Shown here one piece after another: positions 48,401 to 61,529 of a stretch of DNA of 64,000 bases. Made by a program: the position numbers and the translations under genes. Location of the stretch: positions 194,697,847 through 194,761,846 of the forward strand of contig NC_089495.1 in NCBI RefSeq assembly GCF_036850765.1, in the 5' to 3' direction. Every line of letters starts with the position of its first letter. Within the stretch, counting starts at the first letter, position 1. The notes below the pieces were generated by a model that ran no database searches, was not told the origin of the DNA, and saw nothing but the letters and a program-made list of their open reading frames with translations. The DNA is from Saccopteryx bilineata. Its lineage: Eukaryota > Chordata > Mammalia > Chiroptera > Emballonuridae.

Positions 48401-51400
48401 CGTCCTGGGATACTGAGGTCCCAGGTTGGAAACCCCAAGGTTACTGGCTCGAGTGCAGGGTTGCTGGCTTGAATGTGGGATCATCAACATGACCCCCATG
48501 GTCACTGGCTTGAGCCTAAGGTTGCTGGCTTGAGCAAGGGGTCACTGGTTTGGCTGGAGCCCCCCCTACCTGCATCAAGGCATGTATGAGGAGCAATCAA
48601 TGAACAAATAAAGTGATGCAACTACTCACTGATGCTTCTCATCTCTCTCTCTTCCTGTCTATTTCATACACACACACACAAAACAAAAAAACTGAGTAAT
48701 ATATAATCATTGTTGAAAAATTAAAAATGTAAATAAGTAAAATAAAAGAAATCAAACCTGACACCTCAGTATCCTGAGAATACTGTTAATATTTCAATAT
48801 AAATTCTTCCTCACTTTTTCCCATGTAAATATATACTATATGTATATTTTACTTATTTACATTTTTAAATTTTTCAATAATGATCATAAATTACTCGTTT
48901 TTTTTTTTTGTTTTTTTGTTTTTAATTTTGTGACAGAGAGAGGAACAGGCAGACTGGAAGGGAGATGAAAAACATCAATTCTTTGTTGCGGCACCTTCGT
49001 TTCTCAGTGATTGCTCTCTCATATGTGCCTTGACCGGGGGGGGGGGAGGGGGGGGGGCTCCAGCGACCTTGGGTTTTTAAGCTGGTAAGCCTCGCTCAAA
49101 CCAGATGAGCCCATGCTCAAGCTGGCGACCCCGGGGTCACGAACCCGGGTCCTCCACATCCCAGGCCGACGCTCTATCCACTGCGCCACCGCCTGGTCAG
49201 GCAATTACTAAAGTTTTTTTAAAAAAATAGATATATACAGATTTATATAACAGTCTGCCCATGTCGTGTGGATGTCCCAAATATGCCACATCCCCAACTG
49301 AACTCATGATCTTCTCCTCCAAAAGTTGTTCCTTCTCAGTGAAGAGTGCATGGGTCTTGGTGCACATGTCACTTACTTCATCCCTGTCTGCCCAACTGGG
49401 ATATAAGTGCTAGGAGAACGGGAACTCTGCTTGTCTGTTTGCCATGTATTCATCCATTCACTCACTCACTTACAACTCATTCAATAAATACTTAGTGTAC
49501 TCATAGTAAGAGTCATATCCTAGGGCTAGGAATACAGCAGCGAACAAGATCAGGCCTCAACTCTTATAGAATCAAGATTTTAGCAGAGGAGGGAGGCAGA
49601 CAATAAACAGATGAGCTACTAATAATTTCAAATTGAAATAAATAGTGGAGATAAACAAGGGAAGTGATAGTAACTGGAGCTGGGGAAGGAAGTGAGATGA
49701 AGGCTACTTTAGATGGAGTGTTCAGTGGTGGCCTCTCTGATGAGGTGATATTTCAGCTAAATCTGAAGAAAAGGAGCCAGCTATGTAGAGTGAAGGGTAG
49801 AGCATGCCACGCAGTGAGAGCAGAAAGAGCAAAGGCCCTGAGCTGATTGGTGTGCCAGAGAAGCAGGAGTACAGCATGGCTAGATATAGTCAAAAGGGGC
49901 AGGTGGGATGAACTGAAGTTTAAGAAGCAGGAGCCAGTCCACGCTGGGTTTGTGGGTCACAGTAAGGCATGAGGGTTTTATTCTGCCTTCAAACTGGAGT
50001 CACTGAAGTGTTTAGAGAGCAGAGTGAGACCATGTGATGCATCTCTGAAAGGATGGTCTGGGTGCTGTGAGAACGGACTGGAGCAAGGCAGGAGTGGAAG
50101 TAGCTCAGGGCTGAGACATGCATCTGGGGATCGTCCGCAGTTAAATGTGGAGGCTTCAAAGCCACAGGACTCGATGAAATCGCCTACGACGAGAATAAGC
50201 CACAGAAGAGAAGGGGTCTGGGACTGAGTTTGGGAGAGCACCAACAGTCAGAGGTCAGGCAGAGAAGATGAGCTGGGCCGGGAAGCCGAGGGGGGGGGCA
50301 GTGAGGCTGGAGCCAGGAGATGAGCATTCTAAGAAACAAAACACGATCCACTGCAACAAATGCCGCCAAGAAGCTGAGTAAGCTCTCATCGACGGCATGA
50401 GGTTCTGCTCCTCAGAGCGGAGGTCCGGGCCCCGGTCTCGCTTTTGTCTAAGGCTGTGCCTGAGTAGCCAGCCAGCCAGCCAATCTCCTTATGATAATCA
50501 CCCTTACAGAACTGAACTCAAACCAGCCCCTGTGGCTTTGACTCTGAAGAAATTTCCATCTTTGACAGCTAACGGTTTCACAGTCAAGCACAGAGTCTGG
50601 GTGATGCTGACCATTCCTGTAATAACAGCAGCTGACACATGCAAACAGGTTCACTGCTATCTTGGGAACACAGCCATTTATAGATCTGATGTCATGCCTC
50701 CTGACCACACCCTGAGAGGCAGGGAGGCAGAAAGGGTGATAGTCTCCATGATACCAAAAGGGGCTGGGACTTCTTGAAGGATCAAGTCACAAGTACTTGC
50801 AGAGCTGAGATGGACCTCAGCTACTCAAACTCTTGCATGTTCTAAGCAACACTTTCTTCATCTGTAAATTAGGGATTAAAACATGTCTTCTGAACCAGTT
50901 TCCTCTGAGATGTAAATAAACAAATGCATGTGAAAACAGCTATCACAGAACCTGGCATATAGTAACTACTCCCCCCACCCCTTTTAAATGTTTATTTTAT
51001 TGATTTGAGAGAGAGAAAGACAGGATCAATCTGTTCCTGTATGTGTCCTGACCGGGGATTGAACCAGCAACCTCTGTGCTTCTGGACGATGCTCTAACCG
51101 AGCTATCCTGCTAGGGTGTTCCCTCCTCTTCTGTCAGCAACTCTTGCAAGCCCTAGCCGGATGCTGAGTGGCTTCTGCATCCCCCACTGGTGATGGGATC
51201 ACACTTCTTAGTGGAGCCCCAGGGGCTGACCCTGTGCCCACACCTCTGGTTCTATTTGGTCTTACCTGCTCCAAGCAGCTCCGACAGGCCTCCTGGATCA
51301 GCTGCTCTGCATCCACTTCTTCCCCGACGTTGTCTCGCACATTCAGTGCTGCCTTCTGGAAGAACTAGGGAGAAGTACAAAGAGGAAAAGTCACAAGTCC

Positions 51401-54400
51401 TGCTAATTTGCACCAACTTGAAGGAAACTGAATAGAAAAGAGAAGTTTTTCGCTCTTTCTGCCATCATGGAGCCTGTGGAGGCTGCTGGGAAGAGGACTT
51501 CTAAAACGACAAATACGTCTGGAAGGCTGTGGTCCATGGCCATTTTTGCCAGCTATAAGCAGGTCTCTGGAACCAGAGGGAGCACACAGCTCTTCTTTAA
51601 ATTGAAGGTGTTTCTGCCTGAGCTGAAACTGAGCTCTCTCTAGGCAAGAGTTGTGTTTATGTGGACAAAGCAAAGAACCACACGGTGACTCCTGGTGGCA
51701 AACCGAACAAACCCAGAGTCGTCTGCGAAAGGAACTCCTGCTCATGGAAACAGAGGCACGGCTCGTGCCAAATTCCGAAGCAACCTTCTTTCTAAGGCTG
51801 TTGGGCACTTAATCCGTGTAATGCTGTGTCCCTCAAGGATCTAAACTTATTGAAAAGTAAATAAAAAGGAATTATGAGCATGATGTAGCAACCAGACAGA
51901 TTTTGATTCATATCCCAGCCTCATTTCCCCACTCTGTCCTCGTTTTAGGAGGAGCATAATCACAGAGGTGCCCAAAGGATGGTCATTACAGCATTAATGT
52001 GTAAATAATGCAAAAATCAAAGAATAGCCCTGGCCGGTTGGCTCAGTGGTAGAGCATTGGCCTGGTGTGCGGGAGTCCCGGGTTTGATTCCCGGCCAGGG
52101 CACACAGGAGAAGCGCCCATCTGCTTGTCCACCCCTCCCCCTCTCCTTCCTCTCTGTCTCTCTCTTCCCTTCCCGCAGCCAAGGCTCCACTGGAGCAAAG
52201 CTGGCCCAGGCACTGAGGATGGCTCCATGGCCTCTGCCTCAGGCGCTAGAATGGCCCTGGTTGCAACAGAGCAACGCCCCAGATGGGCAGAGCATTGCCC
52301 CCTGGTAGGCATGCCGGGTGGATCCCGGTCGGGCGCATGCAGGAGTCTGTCTGACTGCCTCCCCTTTTCCAACTTCAGAAAAAGAAAAAAAAAAGAAAAA
52401 AAAAATCAAAGAATAACCTAAATGTCCAGGTATAAAATAAATTATGGCATAGCCATATCATGAATATGCAAATTAAAAAACCCCAGGATGTATAGAAAAA
52501 AATATTTTTGATATTAAAAGTATTTATGATATATTGCCAAGTAAAGGAAGCATGTTATAAAATAGTTTGGCATCATCTGAAGTGATTTATGTAAAATAGC
52601 AAAAGACAAACAGAGATGAAAGAACTGTAAGAATACATAGTAAAGTAACAGCCGTGACATCATGGATGACTGTGTTCCTTTTTGTTCTTATCTATATTCT
52701 CTCAATTTTTATAGTATACATGTATGCCTTCTATAGAAGAAGGAATCCCAGTGCCGGAAGTGAACAGGCTAGGGGAGGCTGGGAAAGACCCAGACTGTAG
52801 AAAGTCCTGATTGAATGTAACCTTGCCCAATCACAAAGGAACATCTGTGGGATATCAGGAGTGAGACCGGCCAGGGCCCCAGGATGCCAGCAGCTTCACC
52901 TGACGGGGGGAAGGGGAGACAGGCCCTGGCCAGGTAGCTCAGTTGGTTAGAGCATCCTTCCAATACCCTCCAAGGTTGTGGGTTCGATCCCCAGTCAGGG
53001 CACATACAGGAACAGATAAGATGTTCCTGTCTTTCTCTTTCCCTTCCTCTCTTGCTAAAATCAATAAATAAAAATGAAAAGAAACAAAAACAAAAAAGGA
53101 AAGCAGAAGTTTCCTCCGGTGGGTAAGAGAGAAAGCTTGGGCCTGAAAACACCGAGGACAAGGTGGTGAAATGTCCTTTATTCAGAGGGCTTTTCCAGCC
53201 GTGATCTGTGAACTAGAACTGTTCCCCACTCTCTTCCCCTTTTCTCTGGCCTCCCTAACAAAGCAGAAATTTACTAAAAGGCAAGACATTGTCCATTTTG
53301 TTTACTACTACATCACCTGTGCCTAGAACAGTGCCTGCCATTATGATAAGCGCTCAGTAAACCCTTCTTGAGTGAATCAGTAAACATAAGACGAGGAAGT
53401 TTAGGAAGAAAAACAAAGAGTTCAGTTCAGAATATGCTGGGTGTGAAGCATCCAGGAGGCATTCAAGTAGAACCACGCAGAAGTTTTTTTATAGTCCTAG
53501 AAAATAATTTTCTTTTTTTTTTTTTAAATTTTTATTAATGTTAATGGGATGACATTAATAATTCAGGGTACATATATTCAAAGAAAACATGTCTAGGTTA
53601 TCTTGTCATTAAATTGAAAATTATTTTCAATAATAATACTGGACGTATTATGAAACAAGTAACAAAAACACTTGTTATGTTCCAAACACAGTTCTGAGCA
53701 CATTACACTTAAGTCATTTCATCCTCACAACAGCTTGGCAAAAGAGGTGTTCAAATTACCCCCAAAGAGGGAGAAAAGTTCTCAGGGATTCAGAATTGGA
53801 AAACTTGAGCTATCTGTGTGTACTAGAGAGAGCCAGGGAGAGAGTGGTGCAGGGAAGGACTGCTCATGTGTTATTAAGGACTGATGCTGTTTTACCTTTG
53901 TGTCCCTCTCACCTTCATGTACTTGTTGAATACAGTCTGGATCTCCTCATTGATGCTAGGCTGCAACACAGCTCGGAGGAGGTCCATAGAGATGGCAGGA
54001 TCTGTGAAACTGCATACAGGACAGAGACACAGTCAGGGGACATGTCCCAAACACATTCTTTCTTAGTCTTCCCAGGCAATTATTGCCATAGGATCCTTTC
54101 ATGACAGTAACAGGTAGCTTTTACTGAAAACTAGCTATGTGCTCAGTCTCTCTGTAAATCACATAGGTGTATGCTTTTATTTCACTCCTATAACTCTATG
54201 AAGTGAGTATTATTTTAGTTTTAAAATTAATTTATTGATATTAAAGAGAGAGAGGAAGAGGACAAGGGAGGGGGAGGGAAATAGAGAGAGAGAGAGAGAG
54301 AGAGAGACAAACAGATTTATTGTTCCACTTATTTATGCATTCATTGGTTGATTCTTGTATGTGCCCTGACTGAGGATCAAACCCCTCAACCTTGGTGTAT

Positions 54401-56875
54401 TGGAATGATGCTCTAACCAACTGAGCTACCTAGCCAGGGCTGAGTATTTTAAAAGTGTTATGAAGTACTGTATAATATGTATACAGAAAAGTCTATACAC
54501 TTTATTTATTTTATTTTATTTTATTATTATTTTTTTGTATTTTTCTGAAGTTGGAAACGGGGAGGCAGTCAGACAGACTCCTGCATGCGCCCGACCGGGA
54601 TCCACAGGGCATGCCCACCAGGGGGCAATGCTCTACCCATCTGGGGCGTTGCTCTGTAGCAACCAGAGCCATTCTAGCGCCTGAGGCAGAGGCCATGGAG
54701 CCATCCTCAGCGTCTGGGCCAACTTTGCTCCACTGGAGCCTTGGTTGCAGGAGGGGAAGAGAGAGACACAGAGGAAGGAGAGGGGGAGGGTGGAGAAGCA
54801 GATGGGCACTTCTCCTGTGTGCCCTGGCCGGGAATCAAACCCGGGACTCCCGCACGCCAGGCGACGCTCTACCACTGAGCCAACCGGCCAGGGCTGAAAA
54901 GTCTATACACTTTAATGAATAGTATTCATGAACACCCATTTCATCACTGTCGAGGTCAATAAATATAATCAGGCCCTGGCTGGTTGGCTCAGCAGTAGAG
55001 CGTCGGCTGGGTGTATGAAAGTTCCGGGTTCAATTCCCTGTCAGGGCACACAGGAGAAGCGCCCATCTGCTTCTCCCCCCTCCCCCCTCTCATTCCTCTC
55101 TATCTCTCTCTTTTCCTCCCACAGCCAAGGCTCCACTGGAGCAAAGCTGGCCCGGGAGCTGAGGATGGCTCCATGGCCTTTGCCTCAGGTGTTAGAATGG
55201 CCCCAGATGGGCAGAACATCGCCCCCTGGTGGGCATGCCGGGTGAGTTCCCGGTCAGGTGCATGCGGGAGTCTGACTGCCTCCCTGCTTCTAACTTTGGA
55301 AAAATACAAAAAAAAAGAAAAAAGAAATATAATCAGTATCCCAAAGGCCCATCTTGTGTTCTTTCCTTTCTCTTTTATTATTTATTTAATAATAATAACA
55401 ATGGTTAGTTATTCATAATTACCCTATTATCACAGGTAACAGTAGCCTGTGATAATACTATTGTATTAGCCATACTTTGGCAACATTGATTTGTTGCATT
55501 CATCAGTTGCTTCTTTTATGTGCCCAAAGGGATGATGGAACCCTCAACCATGGCATATCCTGGCAACACCTGACCTAACAGAGCTACCTAGCCAGGACTA
55601 GTCACACTTTTTTAACCTCTGTGCTTCTCTGCCTCTTTTTTTTCTTTTGTTAAGGTGTTGTTTTTTCTTGAATTTATTGATTTTAGAGAGAGAAAAGAGA
55701 GAGAGAGAGAGTGAGAGAAACATCTATATGTTGTTCCATTCATTTATGCATTCACTGGTTGATTCTTGTATGTGCCCTGACTGGGAATTGAACCCCGCAA
55801 TCATGATTATCAGAATGATGCTCTATTCAACTGAACAACTTGGCCAGGGCTACTCTGCCTTTTTAGAACCCTCAAACACAGACGAGTGAGTGTTAGGGAT
55901 CTTAGTCATTGTTTAATCTACCTTTCCCTTTCATTTTGTACATAAATTCAGAGGGAGCAGTGACTTGCTCAAGGTTACAGAATCACAGAATCTGAGTCTC
56001 CTCTTTCCTAGTCCAGTGCTCTTTCAACCGCCTGACGATCTCTTCTCAGCATTCCACAACCAGAACCCCAAAGCTGCCTTCCTAGCCAGTGCCCGGAGGT
56101 CAGTCCCACCGGGAGTCAGCCTCACCTCGTAGTCATCTGTGAGCGGCGGCCCCTTCGCTGCACTTGCCGGTGCTTTATCATTATGTTCCAAGGGTTCTGC
56201 GGGGACCAAGGGGCAGATGTTATCGAAGTCTGTGATACTGGGGTGAAGGTGGAGGGTGGGCATGAAGTTAAACACAGCCCTGCTTCTCAGGTGCTTCCAC
56301 CACCTCTCCCACCTTGGGGTCGGGGGGAGGGCAGTGATTGAAAGGTCCTGCCAGGGAAGAGAAACACGGAGAGAGCTTCCAGCCTCAAAAGTCCCGACTG
56401 CCCCTTTTCCGGAACGGCTGGAGGTAGGGAACCGGTGTTTACCGAGGGCCTACTTCGTGGCTGACTGACGGGCCGGCGCTTTACCCGCACTATATCCCAT
56501 CCCCACAACAGCCCCATGAGATACTAATCATCTCCGTGTTACAGAAGAGGAAACTGGAGCTCAGGGGGCTGACAGGACTGGCCCACGTCACCTAGCGAGG
56601 AGGGCGGCACCAGAAGTTGAATCTAGGTCGTCGGACTGCGAGAAACGCCAACCCCCTCGGTAGCACCAGCCGCCACCACGTTCTCTCGCCCGTGGGCTAG
56701 GGTCCCGGGGACCCGAGGGCCTGGCGGCCCGAGGTCGGACCCGGCCCGGCCTCCCTGGGAGTACTCTTACTGTGAGGACCAGCTGTCCCGCTGCGCCCAC
56801 GTCTCCCAGCTCCAGGCCGCTCCGCTCTGCCCCGCCGGGTCCCCGCGGCTGCTCGGCGTCGCCAGTGGCTCCCAT
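35731..56875 (-). CDS. DNTTIP1: DNTTIP1 (TdIF1), MiDAC HDAC complex subunit, complete
   Basis: Scaffold of the mitotic deacetylase complex (HDAC1/2, MIDEAS), also reported to bind terminal transferase; nuclear. Coding exons (minus): 56875-56771, 56196-56126, 54009-53913, 51364-51266, 48004-47936, 47701-47645, 47387-47329, 46556-46511, 44310-44252, 44166-44106, 40611-40540, 36033-35978, 35869-35731; 990 nt, 329 aa, the human length, frame unbroken. Begins [20 protein letters not shown]. The dimerisation domain is in roughly residues 56-147 ([40 protein letters not shown]). A basic nuclear-localisation/AT-hook-like segment [13 protein letters not shown] is near 164-176, and a SKI/SNO/DAC-like DNA-binding domain fills the C-terminal third ([20 protein letters not shown] to [20 protein letters not shown]). 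The exon 5 donor is GTCAGA, weaker than the others. Introns are packed with SINEs. Confidence 0.96.
36331..36530 (-). mobile_element. SINE-II
   Basis: Reverse SINE-II in DNTTIP1 intron 11; flanked by similar CCCTCCTTTCT stretches (left near 36323, right near 36531). Confidence 0.8.
36868..37259 (-). mobile_element. SINE-I full-length
   Basis: Reverse SINE-I with oligo(T) start and intact head (GCCAACCGGCCAGGGCC). Confidence 0.85.
37279..37670 (-). mobile_element. SINE-I full-length
   Basis: Second reverse SINE-I, separated from the first by only ~20 bp; its head abuts the oligo(T) of the next SINE-II. Confidence 0.85.
37671..37852 (-). mobile_element. SINE-II
   Basis: Reverse SINE-II. CCTTTTGGAATTC at its right end repeats CCCTTTTGGAATTCC at 37265-37279, so the SINE-I/SINE-II pair is bracketed by one duplication. 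Confidence 0.82.
37880..38466 (+). mobile_element. Candidate solo LTR
   Basis: TG start, CA end, TATATAA at 38311-38317 and AATAAA at 38395-38400 in U3-R-U5 order. It contains about three diverged ~40-bp repeats (TATGTAAAA...CTACTGTGTT) near 38080-38180, like U3 enhancer repeats. No flanking duplication could be fixed and no viral gene is near. In DNTTIP1 intron 11. Confidence 0.45.
39401..39743 (-). mobile_element. SINE-III
   Basis: Reverse SINE-III with T-run of ~27; GAAAAGATTTTTT flanks both sides. Confidence 0.87.
39863..40196 (-). mobile_element. SINE-III
   Basis: Reverse SINE-III; flanks TGTCTGCCATTCTT and TGTCGGCCATTCTT differ by one base. Confidence 0.87.
40247..40318 (+). repeat. 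15-bp minisatellite
   Basis: About five units of GGTGGGGAGGTGGGA, G-rich on the plus strand, in DNTTIP1 intron 11 about 220 bp beyond the exon 11 donor. Confidence 0.9.
40989..41537 (+). mobile_element. SINE-III with expanded internal repeats
   Basis: SINE-III head, expanded middle, then the CT-rich tail. AATTAGGACACTTCA (to 40988) and AATCAGGACACTTCA (from 41537) flank it. At ~550 bp it is much longer than its relatives. Confidence 0.85.
41217..41384 (+). repeat. 42-bp tandem repeat inside the SINE
   Basis: Four units starting at 41217, 41259, 41301 and 41343, each made of two 21-bp halves (GCCCAAGGTCACTGGCTTGA and GCCCAAGGTTGCTGGCTTGA). Confidence 0.92.
41560..41815 (+). repeat. MIR-type repeat
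   Basis: CTGAGACTCAGTTTCTTCAT, then AAGTGCTAAATATAGG and ACTCAATAAAGGTAG, in the order of a MIR. Confidence 0.5.
42629..42980 (-). mobile_element. SINE-I
   Basis: Reverse SINE-I flanked by TCATTTCC on both sides (42621 and 42982). Confidence 0.82.
43690..43925 (+). repeat. MIR-type repeat
   Basis: GTGGTTAAGAGCTCAGGCTT followed by GAGATAATGTAAGTGTGG, in DNTTIP1 intron 10. Confidence 0.5.
44443..44760 (+). mobile_element. SINE-III
   Basis: Full head (AGGCGGTGGCGCAGTGGATA) and CT-rich tail ending in an A/GAA-rich run. Confidence 0.82.
46000..46270 (+). repeat. MIR-type repeat
   Basis: Diverged MIR-like stretch in DNTTIP1 intron 8 (GTGACTCTGAGCAAGTCCTA). Confidence 0.4.
48151..48332 (-). mobile_element. 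SINE-II
   Basis: Reverse SINE-II flanked by GATACCTATTTTTTT on both sides. Confidence 0.85.
48368..48691 (+). mobile_element. SINE-III variant
   Basis: SINE-III head with GGTTGCTGGCTTGA repeats and a (CA)n-A tail; GGTAATATAT and AGTAATATAT flank it. Confidence 0.75.
48899..49201 (-). mobile_element. SINE-III
   Basis: Reverse SINE-III, flanks AATTACT on each side, with an interrupted G run (49036-49056). Confidence 0.82.
50985..51118 (-). mobile_element. SINE-IV
   Basis: Reverse SINE-IV between DNTTIP1 exons 4 and 5 (TTTATTTTATTGATTTGAGA at left, degraded head at right). Confidence 0.6.
51452..51870 (+). pseudogene. RPL35A: RPL35A processed pseudogene
   Basis: Intronless copy of the ribosomal protein L35a mRNA, in DNTTIP1 intron 3 and antisense to it. 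5' UTR-like TTTCTGCCATCATGGAGCCTG is followed by the body encoding SGRLWSKAIFAGYK-like sequence, with the initiator ATG changed to ACG (51515-51517). There are frameshifts and an in-frame stop after the LSSL region (near 51640). Later stretches match [10 protein letters not shown] and RAKFRSN of L35a. It ends in an A-rich run after AAATAAA (51859-51865). Not expected to make protein. Confidence 0.85.
52027..52400 (+). mobile_element. SINE-I full-length
   Basis: Perfect duplication AAAAATCAAAGAATA at 52012-52026 and 52401-52415. Confidence 0.92.
52921..53092 (+). mobile_element. SINE-IV
   Basis: Clear head GGCCAGGTAGCTCAGTTGG and B box GGTTCGATCCC, CT tail and A-rich end. Confidence 0.75.
53512..53622 (-). 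mobile_element. L1 3'-end fragment
   Basis: Reverse copy of a LINE-1 3' terminus: T run, then TTTTTATTAATGTTAATGGG and CAGGGTACATATATTCAAAG, a motif common at bat L1 ends as I remember. Flanks GAAAATAATTTTC and GAAAATTATTTTC. Severely 5'-truncated. Confidence 0.65.
54213..54441 (-). mobile_element. SINE-IV
   Basis: Reverse SINE-IV with a long (GA)n run at 54283-54309 and head ending CTAGCCAGGGCT. Confidence 0.7.
54505..54895 (-). mobile_element. SINE-I full-length
   Basis: Perfect 19-bp duplication GAAAAGTCTATACACTTTA at 54486-54504 and 54896-54914. Confidence 0.93.
54973..55324 (+). mobile_element. SINE-I
   Basis: Duplication AAATATAATCAG at 54961-54972 and 55325-55336; ~80 bp from the previous SINE-I in opposite orientation. 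Confidence 0.9.
55495..55850 (-). mobile_element. Two degraded SINE-IV copies
   Basis: Reverse heads end near 55600 (GAGCTACCTAGCCAGGA) and 55850 (CAACTTGGCCAGGGCT), each with a GAGAGA or AT-rich tail to the left. Confidence 0.6.
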
Positions 56876-57090
56876 GGCACCCCGGACCCTCACAACTGCA
56901 GCCAGACTCTGCCAATGGGCCGGAAAGTGGCTCCGTGACGTCATTGGAACGCGCGAACACCTGCCAGAGAGCGCGACGCAGCCAGCTGCGGAGTTACCAT
57001 GGGAACCAACCGCCGCCTCTCGCCACGGATCCGGAGGCTCAGGGGGCGTGCGTGCGGATGGGTGGGCGGGGCTCTCTCGGGGGAGGGGCC
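56640..57090 (-). promoter_or_regulatory. DNTTIP1: DNTTIP1 CpG-island promoter with CRE and CCAAT
   Basis: CpG-rich stretch over exon 1 and upstream. A perfect palindromic CRE TGACGTCA (56936-56943) abuts an inverted CCAAT box (ATTGG 56943-56947), and another CCAAT lies at 56912-56916. These are 40-70 bp upstream of the ATG, so they are core promoter or 5' UTR. Confidence 0.65.
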
Positions 57091-58080
57091 ACTTCGCGGG
57101 TGTATGCTGGGGGTGTTCAGTCAAGTATCGTTCTCTGACCAGAGAAGTATGAGACAGAGGAAGGGAGCAGGTTCCCAGGGGCTGGGGAGCATAGGGGAGC
57201 GTTTCGTACAGTGGCGCCTGCAGTTTAATCTTTGAAAACCGTCGATTTTAACATGCTCGGTACTCAGCCCCCGGGATTGGAGTGGTCTAATGCAGGGACC
57301 CAGAAACCCAACAACAGGATGCCCATGTCATCTCTAACACTCACCGACCGGGTCTTCCCAGGCCTCGACCCCAGGGTCTGCCTCTTGGGTCTGAGGGCAT
57401 TACAATGAAGGGTGGGACTTGGACGGTGGATTCTCCCAGCCCCAGGAAGCTGGGCTTCCATCCCCATGCTGGTGATTCTGGGATGGGCTGATGTAGCGAT
57501 TTAACTGCTGTGGAGTTCCCCAGAGCTCCCCTTGTCTCTTTTTTAGAGGTAAGGTGGCCCTGAATAAAATTGGATCGATTTATGGGTGGTACAGTTACTT
57601 TTTCCAGGTCACAAAACTAGGTAATAGAAAGTGCATGAGTTTTGCAGTTAGGAAGATTTAAGTTCAAATCCAGTATGATGTGGTGATTAAGAACTATGGA
57701 ATTGGACTGCCTATCTTTGTTTTTACCATTTACTAGCTGTGTGACCCACGTTTCTTAATGCACATCAGTTTCCCCATCTGAAAAATGAGGATAATAGTAA
57801 CAAACACATAAGGTTGCAGTGAAGTTTGAGTTAATGTATATAAAGCACTTAGAAATGTGGCCCAAGTAAATCTTCAAACGATACTGTCATTACTATTATT
57901 AAATTTCAGAAGCCACCACTTACTAGTTTCATGACTTCAGGCAATTTTTCTCAAGCCCCTCTGAACCACTTCTCTTACCTCTGAAGGTTATTATGAGGAT
58001 TAAAATAAATGAGTATAAAGCACATAACATCAACAAATGTTATCTCCATGCTCCAATATTAGCCTTAAAACAATAAGTAA

Positions 58081-58441
58081 GCCTGACCAGGTGGTGGTGC
58101 AGTGGATAGAGCATTGGCCTGGGATGCTGAGGACCCAAGTTTGAAACACCAAGGTTGCCAGAGGTCCCCAGCTTGAGTGTGGGCTGACCAGCTTGGGGTC
58201 CTGGCTTGGGTGTGGGATCAAAGACATGACCCCATGGCCACTGGCTTGAGCCCAAAGGTTGCTGGCTTGAGCAAGGGGTCATTGGCTCAGTTGTAACCCC
58301 CTGGTCAAGGCACATATGAGAAAGCAATCAATGAACAACTAAGGGCATAACAAAGAACTGATACTTCTCATTTCTCTCCCTTCCTGTCTATTTGTCTCTT
58401 TCTCTCTCTTGCTAAAATAAACAAAAACAAAACAAAAAACA
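58081..58441 (+). mobile_element. SINE-III variant
   Basis: Head CCAGGTGGTGGTGCAGTGGA, diverged middle, CT tail and A-rich end. Confidence 0.78.
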
Positions 58442-58606
58442 AGGCAACTTCCTGCCACCAAACTCTTTGGTGCTATTAAGGAGATTTTTACCTTGAGCCT
58501 AGAGTGTTCCCTGCCCTTGAACCTCACTGGGCTAAACAGTGCCAGTGAACACTATTAGGTATGATGGCTGACCAAAGTCATAAGCAGATAAAGAAAAATA
58601 AAAAGA

Positions 58607-58801
58607 GCCTGACCTGTGGTGGTGCAGTGGTTAAAGCAGCAACCTGGAATGCTGAGGTTGCCGGTTTGAAACCCTGGGCTTGCCTGGTCAAGGCACATAA
58701 GAGAAGCAGCTACTGTGAGTTGATGCTTCCTGCTTCTCTCCTCTTCCTTTCTCTCTTTCCTTTTCTCTCCTTAAAATCAATAAACAAAATCTTAAAGAAA
58801 A
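58607..58801 (+). mobile_element. SINE-II
   Basis: Head CCTGTGGTGGTGCAGTGGTT, CT-rich tail, AATCAATAAACAAAATC end. Confidence 0.8.
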
Positions 58802-59424
58802 AGAAATAGAGCAAAGAGAGATAAATAAAAAGAGTATGACTACTTGAATCATAGCAATTGTTTTTTGGGATTCTGTCCACTAGCCTTTATACTGTCCAAG
58901 AACGGCCTGTGTGGGCCTGAGGGACCAAGATGTAGATTTTGGTGCATTTGTATTAGTTCTGAACAGATTCAAATATAGTTTTCCTGTGGCTTTTTGATAG
59001 TTTCTAAGTATCTGTTCCAATCTTTGTTTTCTTGGTTGCTAGGATAAACAGGAGCCACAGTGTATTTTACTAGCTTTATTTTATTATTTTCTTGTTAAGT
59101 CACGTCTCTGGTCCTTCCCTCTGTCGTTTCAGCTGTACCTGTGTCCTTCTAAGGCCCTTTAGGGCTCTCTCTCTTTGATCCTTGATCAATGGCCATCCCT
59201 CCGATTCCCCAGGTTTGTCATCAGCTGTCCAGGGGTGTTGGGTATTACAGAGTTCGATTACCACCATCACATGTGCCCTTTGGTAATGCCAGGAATTTTC
59301 CCACACACTAGCAACCAATCATTTTTTTTTTTTTCTTGTTAGGAGGAGCCATCCTTGGGGAGTATTGCGAAAGGGAAGATCTGGGTTTAGGCCAGTCTCC
59401 TAGTCCTACTTTTCTCCCAGTTGA

Positions 59425-61136
<1,712 letters not shown>

Positions 61137-61148
61137 TAAGAAAAGATA

Positions 61149-61517
61149 GCCTGACCAGGCAGTGGCGCAGTGGATAGAGTGTCAGACTGGGATGCGGAAG
61201 GACCCAGGTTCGAGACCCCGAGGTCGCCAGCTTGAGCGTGGGCTCATCTGGTGTGAGCAAAAAAAAGCTCACCAGCTTGGACCGAAGGTCGCTGGCTCAA
61301 GCAAGGGGTTACTCAGTCTGCTGAAGGCCCGCGGTCAAGGCACATATGAGAAAGCAATCAATGAACAACTAAGGTGTTGCAACGAAAAACTGATGATTGA
61401 TGCTTCTCATCTCTCTCCGTTCCTGTCTGCCTGTCCCTATCTATCCCTCTCTCTGACTCTCCCTCTGTCTCTGAAATAAATAAATAAATAAATAAATAAG
61501 TAAATAGAAATTTAAAA
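61149..61517 (+). mobile_element. SINE-III full-length
   Basis: Duplication AAGAAAAGATA at 61138-61148 and 61518-61528; tail contains five AAAT units. Confidence 0.9.
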
Positions 61518-61529
61518 AAGAAAAGATAT

